Source: Schlegelella_A sp038318385 (GTDB taxonomy: Bacteria > Pseudomonadota > Gammaproteobacteria > Burkholderiales > Burkholderiaceae_C). From it: a stretch of DNA of 64,000 bases. How positions within the stretch are numbered: the stretch's first letter is position 1; each line of letters opens with the position of its first letter. The position numbers and the translations under genes were made by a program. Where the stretch lies: NCBI GenBank assembly GCA_038318385.1, contig JBBQCD010000017.1, forward strand, positions 3,546 through 67,545. Direction: 5' to 3'. Shown one piece after another: positions 27,852-36,993 of this stretch. The notes beneath the pieces are model-generated. The model was given only the letters and a program-made list of their open reading frames with translations, was not told the origin of the DNA and ran no database searches.

Positions 27852-29270
27852 TCAGCACGGCATCGGCGCGTTCTTGCGCGCGTAGTACCACCACGTGACG
27901 CCGATGCACACGAGGTAGAAGACGAAGAAGACGTAGAGCGCGGCCTCGGGGCCGCCGGTCAGCGAGATCGAGGTGCCGTAGCTCTTCGGGATGAAGAAGC
28001 CGCCGTAGGCCGCCATCGCTGCGGTGAAGCCGAGCGTCGCGGCGCCTTCCATGTTGCCTTCCTTGGTGGCTCGCGCGAGGGCGTCGGGCTGGCTCCGGTC
28101 GACGCGGCTCAGCGCCTCGGTCAGGAAGATCACCGGGATCATCCGGAAGGTCGAGCCGTTGCCGATGCCGGTGGTCAGGAACAGCACCAGGAACATCACG
28201 AAGAAGCCGGCGAAGCTGCCGCCCGAAGGGCCGCTCGGCAGGAAGGCGACAACGCCGACGACCGCCAGCGCCATCACGACGAAGTTCCACAACGTCACCC
28301 GGGCGCCCCCCAGCTTGTCGGCGAGCCAGCCACCGAACGGTCGAACCACCGCGCCGACCAGCGGTCCGAGCCAGGCGTAGGCGAGGGGGTTCACGCCGGG
28401 GAACTGGCTCTTGATCAGCAGCGGAAAGCCGGCGGCATAGCCGATGAACGAGCCGAAGGTGCCGAGGTAGAGCAGGCACATCAACCAGTTGTGCTTGCGT
28501 CGGAAAATCGTCGACTGCGTGGCGAACGAGGCCTTCGCGTCGGCGATGTCGCTCATCCCGAACCAGGCCGCCAGCGATGCAATCGCGATCCAAGGCACCC
28601 AGATGAAGGCGGCGTTCTGGGTCCAGGTCTGTACCGTCTGGCCGTTCTTGACGATGGTCTGGGCGTCGCCGCCGAAGATGCCGAACATGCCTGCCGTGAC
28701 GACGAGCGGGCTCAGGAACTGGACCACCGAGACGCCGAGGTTGCCGAGGCCGGCGTTGACGCCGAGGGCCGAGCCCTTGCGCTCCTTCGGGAAGAAGAAG
28801 CTGATGTTGGCCATGCTCGAGCTGAAGTTGCCGCCGCCCAGCCCGCAGAGCAGCGCCAGCATCAGCATCGTCGGGTAGCTCGTGGTGTTGTCCTGGACCG
28901 CGAAGCCGATGCCGAGCGCGGGGATCAGCAGCGAGGCGGTCGAGATCGCGGTCCAGCGGCGCCCGCCGAAGATCGGCACCATGAACGAATAGAAGATCCG
29001 CAAGGTCGCGCCCGACAGCGCAGGTGCCGCCGCGAGCCAGAACAGCTGGTTGGTCGAGTAGGCGAAGCCGAGCGATGGCAAACCGACGGCCACGACGCTC
29101 CAGACCTGCCAGATCGCGAACGCCAGGAACAGCGCCGGGACGCTGATCCACAGGTTGATCTTGGCAATCGCCTCGCCCTGTTGGGACCAGAAGGCCTTGT
29201 CCTCGGGGGTCCATATCGTCAGGACGCGGCCGCGGCGAGGGGGGGGCGTGGCGGTGACGACGACGTTCAT
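27852..29270 (-). CDS. narK2: NarK2-type nitrate/nitrite transporter (MFS)
   Basis: 472-residue inner-membrane MFS protein with about twelve helices. The nitrate-nitrite porter signature is visible as LCGLGGGNFSSSMANISFFF in the first half and the related TTGIGNGSTFRMIPVIF in the second half. The longer hydrophilic loop and the Lys/Asp-rich N-terminus (TIWTPEDKAFWSQQGE) fit the NarK2 class, thought to exchange nitrate for nitrite. It lies directly upstream of narG (13 bp) and 22 bp downstream of narK1; the NarK1-NarK2 tandem is common in denitrifiers. Confidence 0.93.
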   Translation of the reverse strand: MNVVVTATPPPRRGRVLTIWTPEDKAFWSQQGEAIAKINLWISVPALFLAFAIWQVWSVVAVGLPSLGFAYSTNQLFWLAAAPALSGATLRIFYSFMVPIFGGRRWTAISTASLLIPALGIGFAVQDNTTSYPTMLMLALLCGLGGGNFSSSMANISFFFPKERKGSALGVNAGLGNLGVSVVQFLSPLVVTAGMFGIFGGDAQTIVKNGQTVQTWTQNAAFIWVPWIAIASLAAWFGMSDIADAKASFATQSTIFRRKHNWLMCLLYLGTFGSFIGYAAGFPLLIKSQFPGVNPLAYAWLGPLVGAVVRPFGGWLADKLGGARVTLWNFVVMALAVVGVVAFLPSGPSGGSFAGFFVMFLVLFLTTGIGNGSTFRMIPVIFLTEALSRVDRSQPDALARATKEGNMEGAATLGFTAAMAAYGGFFIPKSYGTSISLTGGPEAALYVFFVFYLVCIGVTWWYYARKNAPMPC

Positions 29271-29292
29271 GAGCGTTCCTTGGCGGCGCCGC

Positions 29293-30603
29293 TCAGGCAG
29301 CCGCGGCGAGCGGGGAGGTGGGGGCGTGCATGCCCATGACCTCGGTGCGGCGCACTTCGCTGAAGTACATCCATATCAGCGAGACCCAGACGATGCCGTA
29401 CATCAGCATGAAGGCCGACGAGCGGATGCCGGTGAAGTCGAGCAACGCGCCGAACAGGATCGGCAGCACGAAGCCGCCGAGTCCACCGGCCAGCCCGACG
29501 ACGCCGCTGATGGTGCCGAGGGTCTGCGGGTAGTCGTCGCTGATGTACTTGAAGACGCTTGCCTTGCCGAAAGCGAACGCGATGCCGAGGACGAACATCA
29601 GGGTGGTGAAGGTGTAGACGTCGAGACCGAGATGGAACGTGCGCGGGCCGCCCACGGTCGTGACGGTGAAGGTAGTCTGCGGATAGCTCAGCAGGAACAG
29701 GCAGATCCAGCTGATCCACATCACCCACCAGGTCACGCTGTGCGCACCGTACTTGTCGGCGAGCCAGCCGCCGAACGCGCGCAGCACGCCCCCGGGCAGC
29801 GAGAAGCACGCGGCCAGCAATGCGGCGACGCGGATGTCGAGACCGTACTCGCCGACGTAGTACTGGACCATCCACAGGCTCAGCGCGACGTAGCCGCCGA
29901 ACACGATGCTGTAGTACTGGCAGTAGCGCAGCACTTGCGGATCCTTCAGCGTCTTCAACTGCTCGGCGAGCGTGACCTTGCCGCCGACCCGGTGCGACGG
30001 GTCGCTCGAGCTGAAGATCCAGAACAGGACCAGGGTGCCGAGCATCACGGCCGCGTAGACCTGCGGAACCACGGCCCAGCCGAAGGCGACCACGAGCGCC
30101 GGCGCGATGAATTTGTTGACCGCGGCCCCGGAATTTCCGGCACCGAAGATGCCCATCGCGAACCCCTGGCGCTGCTTCGGAAACCAGCGCGCCACATAGG
30201 GCGTGCCCACCGAGAACGAGCCACCCGCCAGGCCGACGAACAGGCCGATGACGAGGAAGTGCCAGTACTGGGTCGCATACGACATCAGCCAGATCGCCGG
30301 CACCGTGGCGGCCATCAGCAGCGCCATCACGACGCGCCCGCCGTAGCGATCGGTCCAGATGCCGAGCGGCACGCGAACCAGAGAGCCCGTGAGCACCGGC
30401 ATGGCGGTCAGCAAGCCGAACTGGGTGGCGTTGAGGCCGAGGTTCTGCTTGATCGGGATGCCGATGACGGCGAACATCATCCACACCATGAAGCACACCG
30501 TGAAGGCGAGCGTGCTGACGGCCAGGACCGTGAAGGCCTCGCGCTGAGGGCTCGTGCGCGCCGCCGGCTGCTGCGGCGAGTTCAGGGAGGTCGTGCCGGT
30601 CAT
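29293..30603 (-). CDS. narK1: NarK1-type nitrate transporter (MFS)
   Basis: 436-residue MFS transporter, about twelve helices, beginning REAFTVLAVSTLAFTVCFMVW. Nitrate signatures: VGLAGGSFSVGTPYVARWF in the first half, and GIAFAFGKASVFKYISDDY with GVVGLAGGLGGFVLP in the second. The type I class is thought to import nitrate with protons. The frame allows a start at 30639; I prefer the ATG at 30603 because the residues before it are unlike the family and the distance to the Fnr-type box (about 70 bp) then matches the other genes. First gene of the nar operon. Confidence 0.93.
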   Translation of the reverse strand: MTGTTSLNSPQQPAARTSPQREAFTVLAVSTLAFTVCFMVWMMFAVIGIPIKQNLGLNATQFGLLTAMPVLTGSLVRVPLGIWTDRYGGRVVMALLMAATVPAIWLMSYATQYWHFLVIGLFVGLAGGSFSVGTPYVARWFPKQRQGFAMGIFGAGNSGAAVNKFIAPALVVAFGWAVVPQVYAAVMLGTLVLFWIFSSSDPSHRVGGKVTLAEQLKTLKDPQVLRYCQYYSIVFGGYVALSLWMVQYYVGEYGLDIRVAALLAACFSLPGGVLRAFGGWLADKYGAHSVTWWVMWISWICLFLLSYPQTTFTVTTVGGPRTFHLGLDVYTFTTLMFVLGIAFAFGKASVFKYISDDYPQTLGTISGVVGLAGGLGGFVLPILFGALLDFTGIRSSAFMLMYGIVWVSLIWMYFSEVRRTEVMGMHAPTSPLAAAA

Positions 30604-30665
30604 CGGATGAAGAGGATGCGCTGGGCCATGGAGGCACATGCTGCCGTGGTTGCCCGGACGCGGAC

Positions 30666-30679
30666 TTGACGCGCGACAA
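30666..30679 (-). promoter_or_regulatory. Fnr/Dnr-type operator for the nar operon, TTGTC-GCGC-GTCAA
   Basis: One good and one weaker half-site. The centre is ~70 bp before the narK1 start at 30603, the expected position for driving the nine-gene nar unit. A second, better box 57 bp away faces the divergent uspA gene. Confidence 0.65.
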
Positions 30680-30722
30680 GCCTCGCGTCGATCGCGCTCG
30701 GCGCTCGCCGGCCGTTCCGGGA

Positions 30723-30736
30723 TTGACGCCGATCAA
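30723..30736 (+). promoter_or_regulatory. Fnr/Dnr-type operator, TTGAC-GCCG-ATCAA
   Basis: Nine of ten arm positions match TTGAT-N4-ATCAA. The centre lies ~64 bp before the uspA start at 30794. It could also assist narK1 from further away. Confidence 0.75.
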
Positions 30737-30793
30737 GCGGATCGGTCCGCTTTCGGCCGAACATCGCCACCTCGGGCAGACGGGGAGACGGCG

Positions 30794-31216
30794 ATGCAGA
30801 TCCTGGTGGCGGTCGATGGAAGCGGGCATACCAAGCGCATGCTGAGCTACATCGCGGCTCACGACGAGTTGCTCGGCAAGGGCCACGACTACACCTTCGT
30901 CACGGTCGTGACGACGATCTCCCCGCAAGCGGCCCGCTATCTCGATCAGAAGACGCTCGACGACTACTACCGCGAGCAGGCGGAGGGGGTGCTGTCCCCT
31001 GTCATGGCGTTCGCCGCGCAGCAAGGCTGGACCGCGCACAGTGCGCCGTTGCGCGGACATGCGGCCACCGAGATCGCGGCCCTCGCGGAGCGCGCCCGGT
31101 TCGACCTGGTGGTGATGGGCACCCATGGTCATGGTTCGATCGGCAATCTCGTCCTCGGCTCCGTGGCGACTGGCGTCCTGGCCCGTTGCGGCACGCCGGT
31201 GCTGCTGGCTCGCTGA
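30794..31216 (+). CDS. Universal stress protein, UspA family (copy 3)
   Basis: 140-residue Usp protein. The N-terminal strand is MQILVAVDGSGHTKRML, and the ATP-binding pattern is GTHGHGSIGNLVLGS followed by TPVLLAR. The ATG at 30794 follows GGGGAGA at ideal spacing. It is more divergent than copies 1 and 2. The ccoI gene starts 49 bp after its stop with no obvious terminator, so the box ahead of this gene may also control ccoI and ccoS. Confidence 0.94.
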   Translation: MQILVAVDGSGHTKRMLSYIAAHDELLGKGHDYTFVTVVTTISPQAARYLDQKTLDDYYREQAEGVLSPVMAFAAQQGWTAHSAPLRGHAATEIAALAERARFDLVVMGTHGHGSIGNLVLGSVATGVLARCGTPVLLAR

Positions 31217-31265
31217 GGCCGATGGGGCCAGCGCGCCAGGCCGCTGCGCGTCGACGGAGCGCGCG

Positions 31266-33539
31266 ATGAGCGCGGCCCTTCCGCTGCAGGTGCCACGTCT
31301 TCCGCTGACGCCGCAGGAGTCCGCAGCGCTCGACGACGCGGAGGCGCTCGACGGCTGGACGCGCTGGCGCATCGCCGCCGACGGCACGCGCAGCGCCGAG
31401 TCAGGCTTCGCGGTGCAGGGCATGCACTGCGCCGCCTGCGCCGGGCTTGTCGAGGCGGCGCTGCGCGGCGTGCCGGGCGTCATCCGCGCCGACGTCAACT
31501 CGGCCACGCGGCGCGCCTCGGTGGCCTGGGATCCGCGTCGCGTTCCGGCGTCGGCACTCGTCGATGCCGTGCGGCGGGCGGGCTACGGCGCGGTGCCGGC
31601 CGGGCGCGTCGATGCCCTGGCGGCGGCGCGTGCCGAGGCGCGCACCGCGCTGTGGCGCCTTTTCGTCGCCGGCTTCTGCATGATGCAGGTGATGATGCTC
31701 GCCGCGCCGCGCTACTTCGCGGCACCCGGCGAACTGCCGCCGGATCTAGCGGCGTTGATGAACTGGGCGGCCTGGGTGCTGACCCTTCCGGTCCTGCTGT
31801 TCGCGGCCGGGCCCTTTTTCAAGGGGGCCTGGCATGCCCTGCGGCAACGTCGGGTCGCGATGGACGTGCCGGTCGCACTCGGCATCGCCGTCATGTTCCT
31901 CGCCGGGACGGCCGCCACGTTCGATCCGGCCGGCCGGCTCGGAGCCGACACCTACTTCGATTCGCTGACGATGTTCGTCGCCTTCCTGCTCGCCGGACGC
32001 TGGCTCGAGACGCGCGCCCGCGCCCGCAGCACCGAGGCCCTCGATGCGCTGCTGCAGCGCCTGCCGGAGAGCGCCGAGCGGCTGCGTGTCGACGGGTCGG
32101 CGGAAACGGTGGCGGTGGCTCGACTGCGTGCCGGCGATCGTGTGCGGATCGCGGCCGGGCAGGCCTTCCCCGGCGACGGCACGGTGCTCGAAGGCGTCAC
32201 GCAGGTCGACGAGGCCCTCATCAGCGGCGAGTCGCGGCCGCTGGCGCGCGCCATCGGCGACGCCGTGGTCGGGGGCAGCATCAACCTCGGCGCGCCGGTC
32301 GTGGTCGAGTTGCGCCAGGTCGGCGAAGGGACCCGGTATCGGCAGATCGTCGACCTCGTGCAGCGTGCGCTCGAGGAACGTCCGGCCGTGCTGCGCAGCG
32401 CCGACCGCCTCGCCGCGCCTTTCCTCTGGGCCGTGCTGCTGCTCGCGGCGGCGGCCGCGGCGGCGTGGAGCCTCGTCGACCCCGCTCGCGCCCTCTGGGT
32501 CGGCGTCTCGGTGCTGATCGTCACCTGCCCGTGCGCGCTGTCGCTCGCGGCGCCCGCAGCGTTGTTGAGCGCCGCCGGCACGCTGGCCCGCAACGGCGTG
32601 CTGGTGCAGCGCCTGGACGCGATCGAGGCGCTTGCTGGCATCGACGTCGTCTGCTTCGACAAGACCGGGACGCTGACCGAGGATCGGCTCGCGCTCGCGG
32701 CGACCTGGATCGATCCTGCCTTCGATGCAGCGAAGCGTGCGCGAGTGCTCGGGCGCGCAGCATCGCTGGCCACACGAACCACGCATCCGCTGGCGCGAGC
32801 TCTGGTCGCGGCCCTGCCGCTCGCATGCGGCCCGTGGCGGGATGTCCGCGAGATGCCGGGGCAGGGCGTGGAAGCCACCGACGACGGCGGCCGGCGCTGG
32901 CGCCTCGGCGCCCCCGCCTGGGTCGGCGCGCCGACGGGGCCGTCGCCGAGGCCGGTGGTCGCCTTCGGCGCGGTCGGCGGCGCGCCCGAGGAATCGGTGC
33001 GCTTCGAGTTCGACGAGACGCTGCGTGCCGATGCGAAAGGCGCGCTGGCCATGCTGCGCCGCGCCGGCGTCGACGTGCGGATGCTCTCGGGCGACTCACC
33101 GGCTGGCGTTGCAGCGATGGCCGCACGGTTGGGGATCAGGCAGGCCCGGGGGGCCGCCACGCCGGAACTCAAGCTGTCCTGGCTCGCCGCCTGGCAGGCC
33201 GCCGGGGAGCATGTTCTCGTCGTCGGCGACGGCCTCAACGACGGTCCGGTGCTGGCCCGCGCCGATGCCTCGTTCGCACTCGCTCACGGCAGCGCGTTGG
33301 CGCAGCAGCGCGCGGACTTCATCGTGATCGGCAGCCGGCTCGCCGCGGTCCCGCACGCGCATGCGCTGGCGCGCCGCACGATGCGCGTGGTGCGGCAGAA
33401 CCTGGCCTGGGCAGCGCTCTACAACGCGGTGTGCATTCCACTCGCGCTCGCCGGCCTGTTGCCGCCATGGCTGGCGGCCGCGGGCATGGCGACGAGTTCC
33501 CTGTTCGTCGTGGCCAACGCGCTGCGGCTGGCGCGCTGA
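31266..33539 (+). CDS. ccoI: Copper-transporting P-type ATPase CcoI/FixI
   Basis: 757-residue P1B-type ATPase that moves copper across the inner membrane for assembly of cbb3 oxidase. Residues ~46-110 are a heavy-metal-binding domain with GMHCAACAG (Cys55, Cys58). Eight predicted membrane helices follow, with the CPC ion-path motif in TCPCALSLAAPAAL. The phosphorylation site is DKTGTLTED, the dephosphorylation site is SGES, and the hinge is GDGLNDGPVLARADAS. The last is the variant seen in CcoI rather than general copper exporters. The ATG at 31266 begins after GGAGCGCGCG. ccoS follows 17 bp downstream. Confidence 0.94.
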   Translation: MSAALPLQVPRLPLTPQESAALDDAEALDGWTRWRIAADGTRSAESGFAVQGMHCAACAGLVEAALRGVPGVIRADVNSATRRASVAWDPRRVPASALVDAVRRAGYGAVPAGRVDALAAARAEARTALWRLFVAGFCMMQVMMLAAPRYFAAPGELPPDLAALMNWAAWVLTLPVLLFAAGPFFKGAWHALRQRRVAMDVPVALGIAVMFLAGTAATFDPAGRLGADTYFDSLTMFVAFLLAGRWLETRARARSTEALDALLQRLPESAERLRVDGSAETVAVARLRAGDRVRIAAGQAFPGDGTVLEGVTQVDEALISGESRPLARAIGDAVVGGSINLGAPVVVELRQVGEGTRYRQIVDLVQRALEERPAVLRSADRLAAPFLWAVLLLAAAAAAAWSLVDPARALWVGVSVLIVTCPCALSLAAPAALLSAAGTLARNGVLVQRLDAIEALAGIDVVCFDKTGTLTEDRLALAATWIDPAFDAAKRARVLGRAASLATRTTHPLARALVAALPLACGPWRDVREMPGQGVEATDDGGRRWRLGAPAWVGAPTGPSPRPVVAFGAVGGAPEESVRFEFDETLRADAKGALAMLRRAGVDVRMLSGDSPAGVAAMAARLGIRQARGAATPELKLSWLAAWQAAGEHVLVVGDGLNDGPVLARADASFALAHGSALAQQRADFIVIGSRLAAVPHAHALARRTMRVVRQNLAWAALYNAVCIPLALAGLLPPWLAAAGMATSSLFVVANALRLAR

Positions 33540-33556
33540 GGATTGCAGGCTCCCCC

Positions 33557-33742
33557 ATGGACAGCCTCTACCTCCTGCTGCCGATGTCGGTGCTGCTGGT
33601 GCTGGCGCTCATCGGCCTGTTCGCCTGGGCGCTCGATGCCGGCCAGTTCGAGGATCTAGAGCGCGAGGGCTCCCGATTGCTCGAGGACTTGCCGGTGACG
33701 CGCGAGGACAACGCGCATGGAACTCGTGCGCACGGCGATTGA
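33557..33742 (+). CDS. ccoS: cbb3-type cytochrome oxidase assembly protein CcoS
   Basis: 61-residue membrane protein with one helix (YLLLPMSVLLVLALIGLFAWAL) followed by the family pattern DAGQFEDLEREGSRLLED. CcoS is needed for insertion of cofactors into CcoN. It sits directly after ccoI, its usual place. Its stop codon overlaps the Fnr-type box that precedes ccoN. Confidence 0.93.
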   Translation: MDSLYLLLPMSVLLVLALIGLFAWALDAGQFEDLEREGSRLLEDLPVTREDNAHGTRAHGD

Positions 33743-33752
33743 TTTCGCTCAA
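33739..33752 (+). promoter_or_regulatory. Fnr/Dnr-type operator for ccoNOQP, TTGAT-TTCG-CTCAA
   Basis: Nine of ten arm positions match TTGAT-N4-ATCAA. The centre is ~68 bp before the ccoN start. It overlaps the ccoS stop, so the oxidase structural genes have their own oxygen-controlled promoter. Confidence 0.8.
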
Positions 33753-33813
33753 GGTCCTGTCCGGGTCCCCCTCGAACAATCGTCGACTTGAAAGCCACGA
33801 AGAGGATCCGCGG

Positions 33814-35259
33814 ATGAACAGCAGCGCGCCAGTACTTCCGGTCGCGACCTTCAACGATCGCGTGGTGCGGCAGTTCGCCCTGGCGGCCGTGCTCTGGGGC
33901 GTGGTCGGCATGTCGGTCGGCGTGCTGATCGCCATGCAGCTCGCCTGGCCGGAGATGATCACCGGCATTCCGTGGCTGAGCTACGGCCGGCTGCGGCCAC
34001 TGCATACCAACGCGGTGATCTTCGCGTTCGGTGGCTGCGCGCTGATGGCGACCTCGTACCACGTCGTCCAGCGCACCTGTCAGGTCCGCCTCATCTCCGA
34101 CAAGCTCGCCGCCTTCACCTTCTGGGGCTGGCAGGCGGTGATCGTTGCCGCGGCGATCTCGCTGCCGCTCGGCTTCACGCGCGGCAAGGAGTACGCCGAG
34201 CTCGAATGGCCGATCGGCCTCCTGATCACCGTGGTCTGGGTCTGCTACGCGATCGTCTTCTTCGGCACCAGCGGCAAACGCAAGGTCCGGCACATCTACG
34301 TCGCCAACTGGTTCTTCGGAGCCTTCATCCTGACGGTGGCGCTGCTGCACGTGGTCAACGGCGCGGTGCTGCCGGTCAGCTTCATGAAGAGCTACTCGGT
34401 GTACGCCGGCGTTCAGGACGCGATGGTGCAGTGGTGGTACGGCCATAACGCAGTCGGCTTCTTCCTCACTGCGGGTTTCCTCGGGATGATGTACTACTAC
34501 ATCCCGAAGCAGGCCGAGCGGCCGATCTATTCGTACCGGCTGTCAATCGTCCACTTCTGGGCGCTGATCTTCACCTACATGTGGGCAGGTCCCCACCACC
34601 TGCACTACACCGCGCTGCCCGACTGGGCGCAGAGCGTGGGCATGGTGTTCTCGCTGGTCCTGCTGGCGCCGAGCTGGGGCGGGATGATCAACGGGATCAT
34701 GACGCTCTCGGGCGCCTGGTACAAGCTGCGCGACGACCCGATCCTGAAGTTCCTGATCGTCTCGCTGTCGTTCTACGGCATGTCGACCTTCGAGGGTCCG
34801 ATGATGTCGATCAAGACGGTGAACGCGCTGAGCCACTACACCGACTGGACCATCGGGCATGTCCACTCCGGTGCGCTCGGCTGGGTCGGCTTCATGACGA
34901 TGGGCAGCCTCTACTACCTCATCCCCCGGATGTTCGGCAAGAAGGAGATGCACAGCGTCGCGGCCATCGGCCTGCACTTCTGGATCGCGACCATCGGCGT
35001 CGTGCTTTACATCGCGGCGATGTGGATCGCCGGCGTGATGCAGGGGCTGATGTGGCGCTCGATCAATCCCGACGGGACGCTGGTCTACAGCTTCGTCGAG
35101 AGCGTCAAGGCGACCTATCCGTTCTACGTGGTGCGCGTGCTCGGTGGCTTGCTGTACCTCGCCGGGATGTTGCTGATGGCCTGGAACGTGGTGATGACGG
35201 TGCGCGATCCCCGTTCGTCGACCGCGCCGCAGGCGATCCCCACCCTTGTCGCCGCCTGA
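33814..35259 (+). CDS. ccoN: cbb3-type cytochrome c oxidase subunit I
   Basis: 481-residue catalytic subunit of the high-affinity oxidase, about twelve membrane helices, holding heme b and the heme b3-CuB site. Histidine-bearing segments expected for heme and copper ligands are visible: PLHTNAVIFAFGG, WWYGHNAVGFFL, AGPHHLHYTALPDW, and TIGHVHSGALGWVGF. The ATG at 33814 is preceded by GAGGATCCGCGG. ccoO follows 15 bp later. Confidence 0.97.
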   Translation: MNSSAPVLPVATFNDRVVRQFALAAVLWGVVGMSVGVLIAMQLAWPEMITGIPWLSYGRLRPLHTNAVIFAFGGCALMATSYHVVQRTCQVRLISDKLAAFTFWGWQAVIVAAAISLPLGFTRGKEYAELEWPIGLLITVVWVCYAIVFFGTSGKRKVRHIYVANWFFGAFILTVALLHVVNGAVLPVSFMKSYSVYAGVQDAMVQWWYGHNAVGFFLTAGFLGMMYYYIPKQAERPIYSYRLSIVHFWALIFTYMWAGPHHLHYTALPDWAQSVGMVFSLVLLAPSWGGMINGIMTLSGAWYKLRDDPILKFLIVSLSFYGMSTFEGPMMSIKTVNALSHYTDWTIGHVHSGALGWVGFMTMGSLYYLIPRMFGKKEMHSVAAIGLHFWIATIGVVLYIAAMWIAGVMQGLMWRSINPDGTLVYSFVESVKATYPFYVVRVLGGLLYLAGMLLMAWNVVMTVRDPRSSTAPQAIPTLVAA

Positions 35260-35274
35260 ACCTCGAAGGACGCC

Positions 35275-35895
35275 ATGGACTCCCACGCCAAGCCCGAAGG
35301 TCACGAGCGCATCGAGACCAGCAACTTCCTGATGATCGTCCTGATCATCGCCGTGGTCGCGGTCGGAGGACTCGTCGAGATCGTGCCGCTGTTCTTCCAG
35401 CGCAGCACCACCGAGGCCGCCCCGGGCCTGAAGCCTTACACGGCCCTGCAACTCGCCGGCCGGGACGTCTACCTGCGCGAGGGTTGCTACAACTGCCACT
35501 CGCAGATGATCCGGACACTGCGTGCCGAGACCCTGCGCTACGGCCACTACTCGACCGCCGGCGAATTCGTCTACGACCACCCCTTCCAGTGGGGCAGCAA
35601 GCGCACCGGCCCCGACCTCCACCGGGTCGGCGGCAAGTACAGCGACGAGTGGCATCGCCTGCACCTGAACAACCCCCGCGACCTGGTGCCCGAGTCGAAC
35701 ATGCCTGCCTACACGTGGCTGGCGACGGCGCAGTTGCAGCCGGCCGACCTGCCGCCGAAGCTGCGCGCGATGCGAACCCTCGGCGTGCCGTACAGCGACG
35801 CCGACATCGCCGGTGCGTCGGCCCAGGTCGAGGGCAAGTCCGAGCTGGATGCGCTGGTGGCCTACCTGCAGGTGCTCGGCACCGCGGTGAAGTGA
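35275..35895 (+). CDS. ccoO: cbb3-type cytochrome c oxidase subunit II
   Basis: 206-residue membrane-anchored mono-heme cytochrome c. One N-terminal helix (~22-40), then the heme c site CYNCH within EGCYNCHSQMIRTL. Further on are GPDLHRVGGKYSDEWH and the axial Met region PESNMPAYTWL. It passes electrons from CcoP to CcoN. Complete, in the standard order. Confidence 0.97.
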   Translation: MDSHAKPEGHERIETSNFLMIVLIIAVVAVGGLVEIVPLFFQRSTTEAAPGLKPYTALQLAGRDVYLREGCYNCHSQMIRTLRAETLRYGHYSTAGEFVYDHPFQWGSKRTGPDLHRVGGKYSDEWHRLHLNNPRDLVPESNMPAYTWLATAQLQPADLPPKLRAMRTLGVPYSDADIAGASAQVEGKSELDALVAYLQVLGTAVK

Positions 35896-35905
35896 CGGAG
35901 GACGC

Positions 35906-36067
35906 ATGGACATCAACGATCTGAGGATTCTCGTGACGCTGCTGTCGTTCGGCGTCTTCGCCGGGATCGTCGCCTGGGCCGTCAGCAGCCGCAACCGGGC
36001 GCGCTTCGACGAGGCCGCGATGCTTCCGTTCCTCGACGAACCGGGCCGTGGGTCGGACCATGAGTGA
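35906..36067 (+). CDS. ccoQ: cbb3-type cytochrome c oxidase subunit CcoQ
   Basis: 53-residue single-helix membrane protein: MDINDLRILVTLLSFGVFAG starts the chain, the helix continues to VAWAVS, and the tail RARFDEAAMLPFLDEP is the CcoQ/FixQ signature. It stabilises the oxidase complex. A GGAGGAC site lies just before the ATG. Its 3' end overlaps the ccoP start by eight bases, indicating coupled translation. Confidence 0.92.
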   Translation: MDINDLRILVTLLSFGVFAGIVAWAVSSRNRARFDEAAMLPFLDEPGRGSDHE

Positions 36068-36980
36068 CTTCTTCTCCAGCGGCTGGTCGATCTTCGTCGC
36101 CGCGGCGACGATCGTCTCCCTGATCGCCTGCCTGGTGCTGCTGTTCGGCGCGAGCCGCACCAAGGTCGTGCCCGGCGACAACACCTCCGGCCACGTCTGG
36201 GACGGTGACCTGCGAGAACTGAACAACCCCTTGCCGCGCTGGTGGATGATCCTCTTCGTCGTCACCGTGATCTTCGCAGGCGTCTATCTCGCCCTGTACC
36301 CCGGCCTCGGTTCGGCGACGGGCTACTGGAACTGGTCCTCGGTCGGCGAGCACCGTGCGGAGGTGGCGAGCGGGCAGGCCGAACTGGCCCCGCTTTATGC
36401 GCGCTTCAACGGCATGGCGCCGGAAGCGCTGGCGCGCGATCCGCAGGCGCACGCGCTCGGCGAGCGACTCTTCGTCAACAACTGCGCGACCTGCCACGGC
36501 TCGGACGCGCGCGGCAGCAAGGGCTTCCCGAATCTCACCGATACCGACTGGCTGTGGGGCGGCGCGCCCGAGCGTATCGCCGAAACCATCCGCGAGGGCC
36601 GCAACGGCCAGATGCCGCCGATGGCTGCAGCGGTGGGCAACGCCGAGGACGTGCGCCAGGTCGCCAACTACGTGCTGAGCTTGTCGAGGAGCCCGCACAA
36701 CTCCCTGCTGGCGCAACTCGGCAAGCCGAAGTTCACGGCCTGCGCGGCTTGCCACGGCGTGGACGGCAAGGGCAACCAGGCCCTCGGAGCGCCCAATCTC
36801 AGCGACAACGTCTGGCTGCACGGCTGGGGCGAGGACGCCATCGTGCGCATGGTCAACGAGGGCAGGCTCAACGTGATGCCGGCGCACAAGGACCGTCTCA
36901 GCGACGACCAGATCCGGATCCTGGCCGCCTACGTCTGGAGCCTGTCGCAGCCCGTCGCGGCGGCACGCGTCTCCCCGTAG
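36060..36980 (+). CDS. ccoP: cbb3-type cytochrome c oxidase subunit III (di-heme)
   Basis: 306-residue di-heme cytochrome c, membrane anchored. Two N-terminal helices (~8-30 and ~60-80) are followed by two heme c domains with CATCH and CAACH sites, and methionine ligand regions QMPPMAAA and NVMPAHKD. The start at 36060 (MSDFFSSGW) matches the family. It accepts electrons from cytochrome bc1 via soluble carriers. Confidence 0.97.
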   Translation: MSDFFSSGWSIFVAAATIVSLIACLVLLFGASRTKVVPGDNTSGHVWDGDLRELNNPLPRWWMILFVVTVIFAGVYLALYPGLGSATGYWNWSSVGEHRAEVASGQAELAPLYARFNGMAPEALARDPQAHALGERLFVNNCATCHGSDARGSKGFPNLTDTDWLWGGAPERIAETIREGRNGQMPPMAAAVGNAEDVRQVANYVLSLSRSPHNSLLAQLGKPKFTACAACHGVDGKGNQALGAPNLSDNVWLHGWGEDAIVRMVNEGRLNVMPAHKDRLSDDQIRILAAYVWSLSQPVAAARVSP

Positions 36981-36993
36981 CGGACACCCCCTC